Shown here in pieces: positions 5,500-6,480 of a stretch of 6,480 bases of DNA (position 1 is the first letter of the stretch; each line of letters opens with the position of its first letter). A program made the translations under genes and the position numbers. This DNA comes from Deltaproteobacteria bacterium. GTDB lineage: Bacteria; Desulfobacterota; Desulfarculia; Adiutricales; Adiutricaceae. Location of the stretch: contig JAIRNQ010000158.1 in the NCBI GenBank assembly GCA_031257955.1, positions 1-6,480 of the forward strand, written 5' to 3'. The notes below the pieces were generated by a model that saw only the letters and a list, made by a program, of their open reading frames with translations, was not told the DNA's origin and did not search any database.

Positions 5500-5530
5500 T
5501 ATAATGGGTCATTAAAAAACTAATGGGCCA
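5500..5530 (+). promoter_or_regulatory. TATAAT box and adjoining hairpin upstream of the transposase-like ORF
   Basis: A perfect TATAAT (5500-5505) lies about 70 nt before the GTG of the ORF. No good -35 stands 17 nt upstream (TAGCTT at 5477-5482 is poor), and TTGTTA (5482-5487) is too close. TGGGTCATTA (5505-5514) and TAATGGGCCA (5521-5530) pair in a stem with one mismatch and one G-U around AAAAAC. Insertion elements often place such structures near their left end, so this may mark the element's boundary region; a terminal inverted repeat cannot be confirmed without the right end. Confidence 0.4.
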
Positions 5531-5574
5531 GGTGGAGTCCGGGGTGACAACCTGGCGCTCGCGGAGGTGGTCTA

Positions 5575-6480
5575 GTGCCTGACGATAAAGGCAATTTCAC
5601 AAAAGAGGAACCCAAAAAGCTGGTTGCGCGAAAAGCGGCCAAGTCCTTTTTCAACCGTTATTTCGCCACGATCGAGTCTACCACGAAAGCGGGCATCGGT
5701 TTTGTCACCCATCAAACTTTTGCCAACCTTGGAGTGGAAGAGGCTTTAATGGAAGCCTGCAAAAGCAAGCGCCAGGCCAATATGGCCATGGCCGTGGCCG
5801 GTTACATGGCCTCCGAAGGCAACGCCATGAGACGTTTCCAACACTGGGCCGAGTATAATTGGCCTTCCTTTAAGCCCATGTCCGACAAGAAGGCCTCAAC
5901 CTTTTTCGCCTCCCTGGACGAAAGTGTCCAAAAGCGCTTTTTTAAGTTGTGGCTGGCCAAAAACCCCATCGACGAGACCATATGTTACTTGGTGCCGTCC
6001 CATTCCACCCCAGATCCTCTTTTTGACGACCCCCCGGAGAAAGGGAAAGAGATCGTCCCAAATATGCGCGTGGTCTGTTATTATTCACGGCAAAGCTCGC
6101 TACCGGTGTGTTATGACATCAACTGGGGCCCTCTCTCGCGTGAATGGCCGCCAACCGTCCCATTGGCCAAAAGCGCCAAGAACTTCCCGGGGGAGGTCAC
6201 CTACGTCGCCCACGGCGGTTTGGACATGAGCGACCTCACGCGCAAACTTCACCAAAGTAAGCATAGGTACTTGGTTTCTTGTGGCAGCGCTGATAAATTG
6301 GCTTTAGCGGCCATCGATAAAGTCCGGGGAAGTATCGTCTCGTCGCGTTTTATGGTTGGTGAAGGGAAGTATTCGACCAAGGTGCCCTTTACATTTCCCG
6401 GAGTTACCACCCAAGCCCGGATTTCCTTTGACGTTAATAAAGCCGAACGTCAAAAGATCATGTTGGCCTCTTCGGCCATG
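5575..6480 (+). CDS. Transposase-derived protein, IS4 superfamily (IS1634-like), catalytic Asp residues apparently lost; 3' end outside window
   Basis: An uninterrupted frame of 302 codons runs from GTG 5575 off the right edge. GGAGGTG (5563-5569) sets the start. The layout follows IS1634-type DDE transposases: an N-terminal region with AVAGYMASEGNAM (74-86) and FFKLWLAK (122-129), then the first strand of the RNase-H fold at ICYLVPSHST (136-145), a strand with SLPVCYDINWG (175-185), and VTYVAHGGLDMSDL (208-221). In active relatives the first of these reads roughly YDVTS and the last roughly VxDRGF. Here Leu139 and His213 occupy the positions expected for the first two catalytic aspartates. 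The alignment is from memory of the family, not computed. The Glu of the triad would lie downstream. Codon use resembles the neighbouring genes. It could be a domesticated DNA-binding derivative or a decaying copy that has not yet gained stops. Confidence 0.7.
   Translation, partial: MPDDKGNFTKEEPKKLVARKAAKSFFNRYFATIESTTKAGIGFVTHQTFANLGVEEALMEACKSKRQANMAMAVAGYMASEGNAMRRFQHWAEYNWPSFKPMSDKKASTFFASLDESVQKRFFKLWLAKNPIDETICYLVPSHSTPDPLFDDPPEKGKEIVPNMRVVCYYSRQSSLPVCYDINWGPLSREWPPTVPLAKSAKNFPGEVTYVAHGGLDMSDLTRKLHQSKHRYLVSCGSADKLALAAIDKVRGSIVSSRFMVGEGKYSTKVPFTFPGVTTQARISFDVNKAERQKIMLASSAM

Noticed and set aside
5924..6229. 101-codon plus-strand frame inside the transposase-like ORF
   Set aside because: It is a shadow of the longer frame 5575-6480, which has a ribosome binding site and family similarity.

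Overview
The window carries most or all of an energy-coupling-factor (ECF) transporter operon for nickel or cobalt on the + strand. The order is cbiM/nikM (S-component), cbiQ/nikQ (T-component), cbiO/nikO (ATPase), then two secreted or anchored accessory proteins of the NikL and NikK (DUF4198) type. A strong intrinsic terminator closes the operon. NikL and NikK companions are, from family knowledge, typical of nickel-specific CbiM-type transporters in Proteobacteria/Desulfobacterota, so nickel is the likelier substrate. The likely host is a deltaproteobacterial (Desulfobacterota) anaerobe, possibly host-associated. That placement rests only on gene type and general sequence character and is not firm.

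Layout: 35-366, a 74-bp tandem-repeat array in the upstream leader; 418-1068 CbiM/NikM, starting at a GTG that gives the family's Met-His N-terminus; 1098-1253, a 78-bp duplication; 1314-2102 CbiQ; 2090-2782 CbiO, overlapping cbiQ by 13 nt and starting at TTG; 2775-3165, about ten diverged units of 39-40 bp; 3178-3771 NikL-like; 3709-4055, a 59-bp array whose first, diverged unit encodes the NikL tail; 4234-5022 NikK; 5054-5089 terminator. Beyond it lie a gene-poor stretch (5090-5574) with several perfect palindromes and a short DUF4198-like relic, and then, from 5575 past the right edge, a transposase-derived ORF (IS4 superfamily, IS1634-like).

How the genes work together: CbiM binds the metal and spans the membrane, CbiQ couples it to the ATPase CbiO, and NikL and NikK probably assist metal capture on the outer face. 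All three outward-facing components have, or are predicted to have after signal-peptide removal, a histidine at or next to the mature N-terminus.

Two things stand out. First, every non-overlapping junction in the operon, and its leader, is filled by a different tandem-repeat family, and in the three intercistronic cases the upstream gene's stop codon lies in or beside a repeat-like segment. Second, the transposase-like ORF stays open for 302 codons with a good ribosome binding site, yet appears to lack the first two catalytic aspartates, which suggests a domesticated or decaying derivative rather than an active element.
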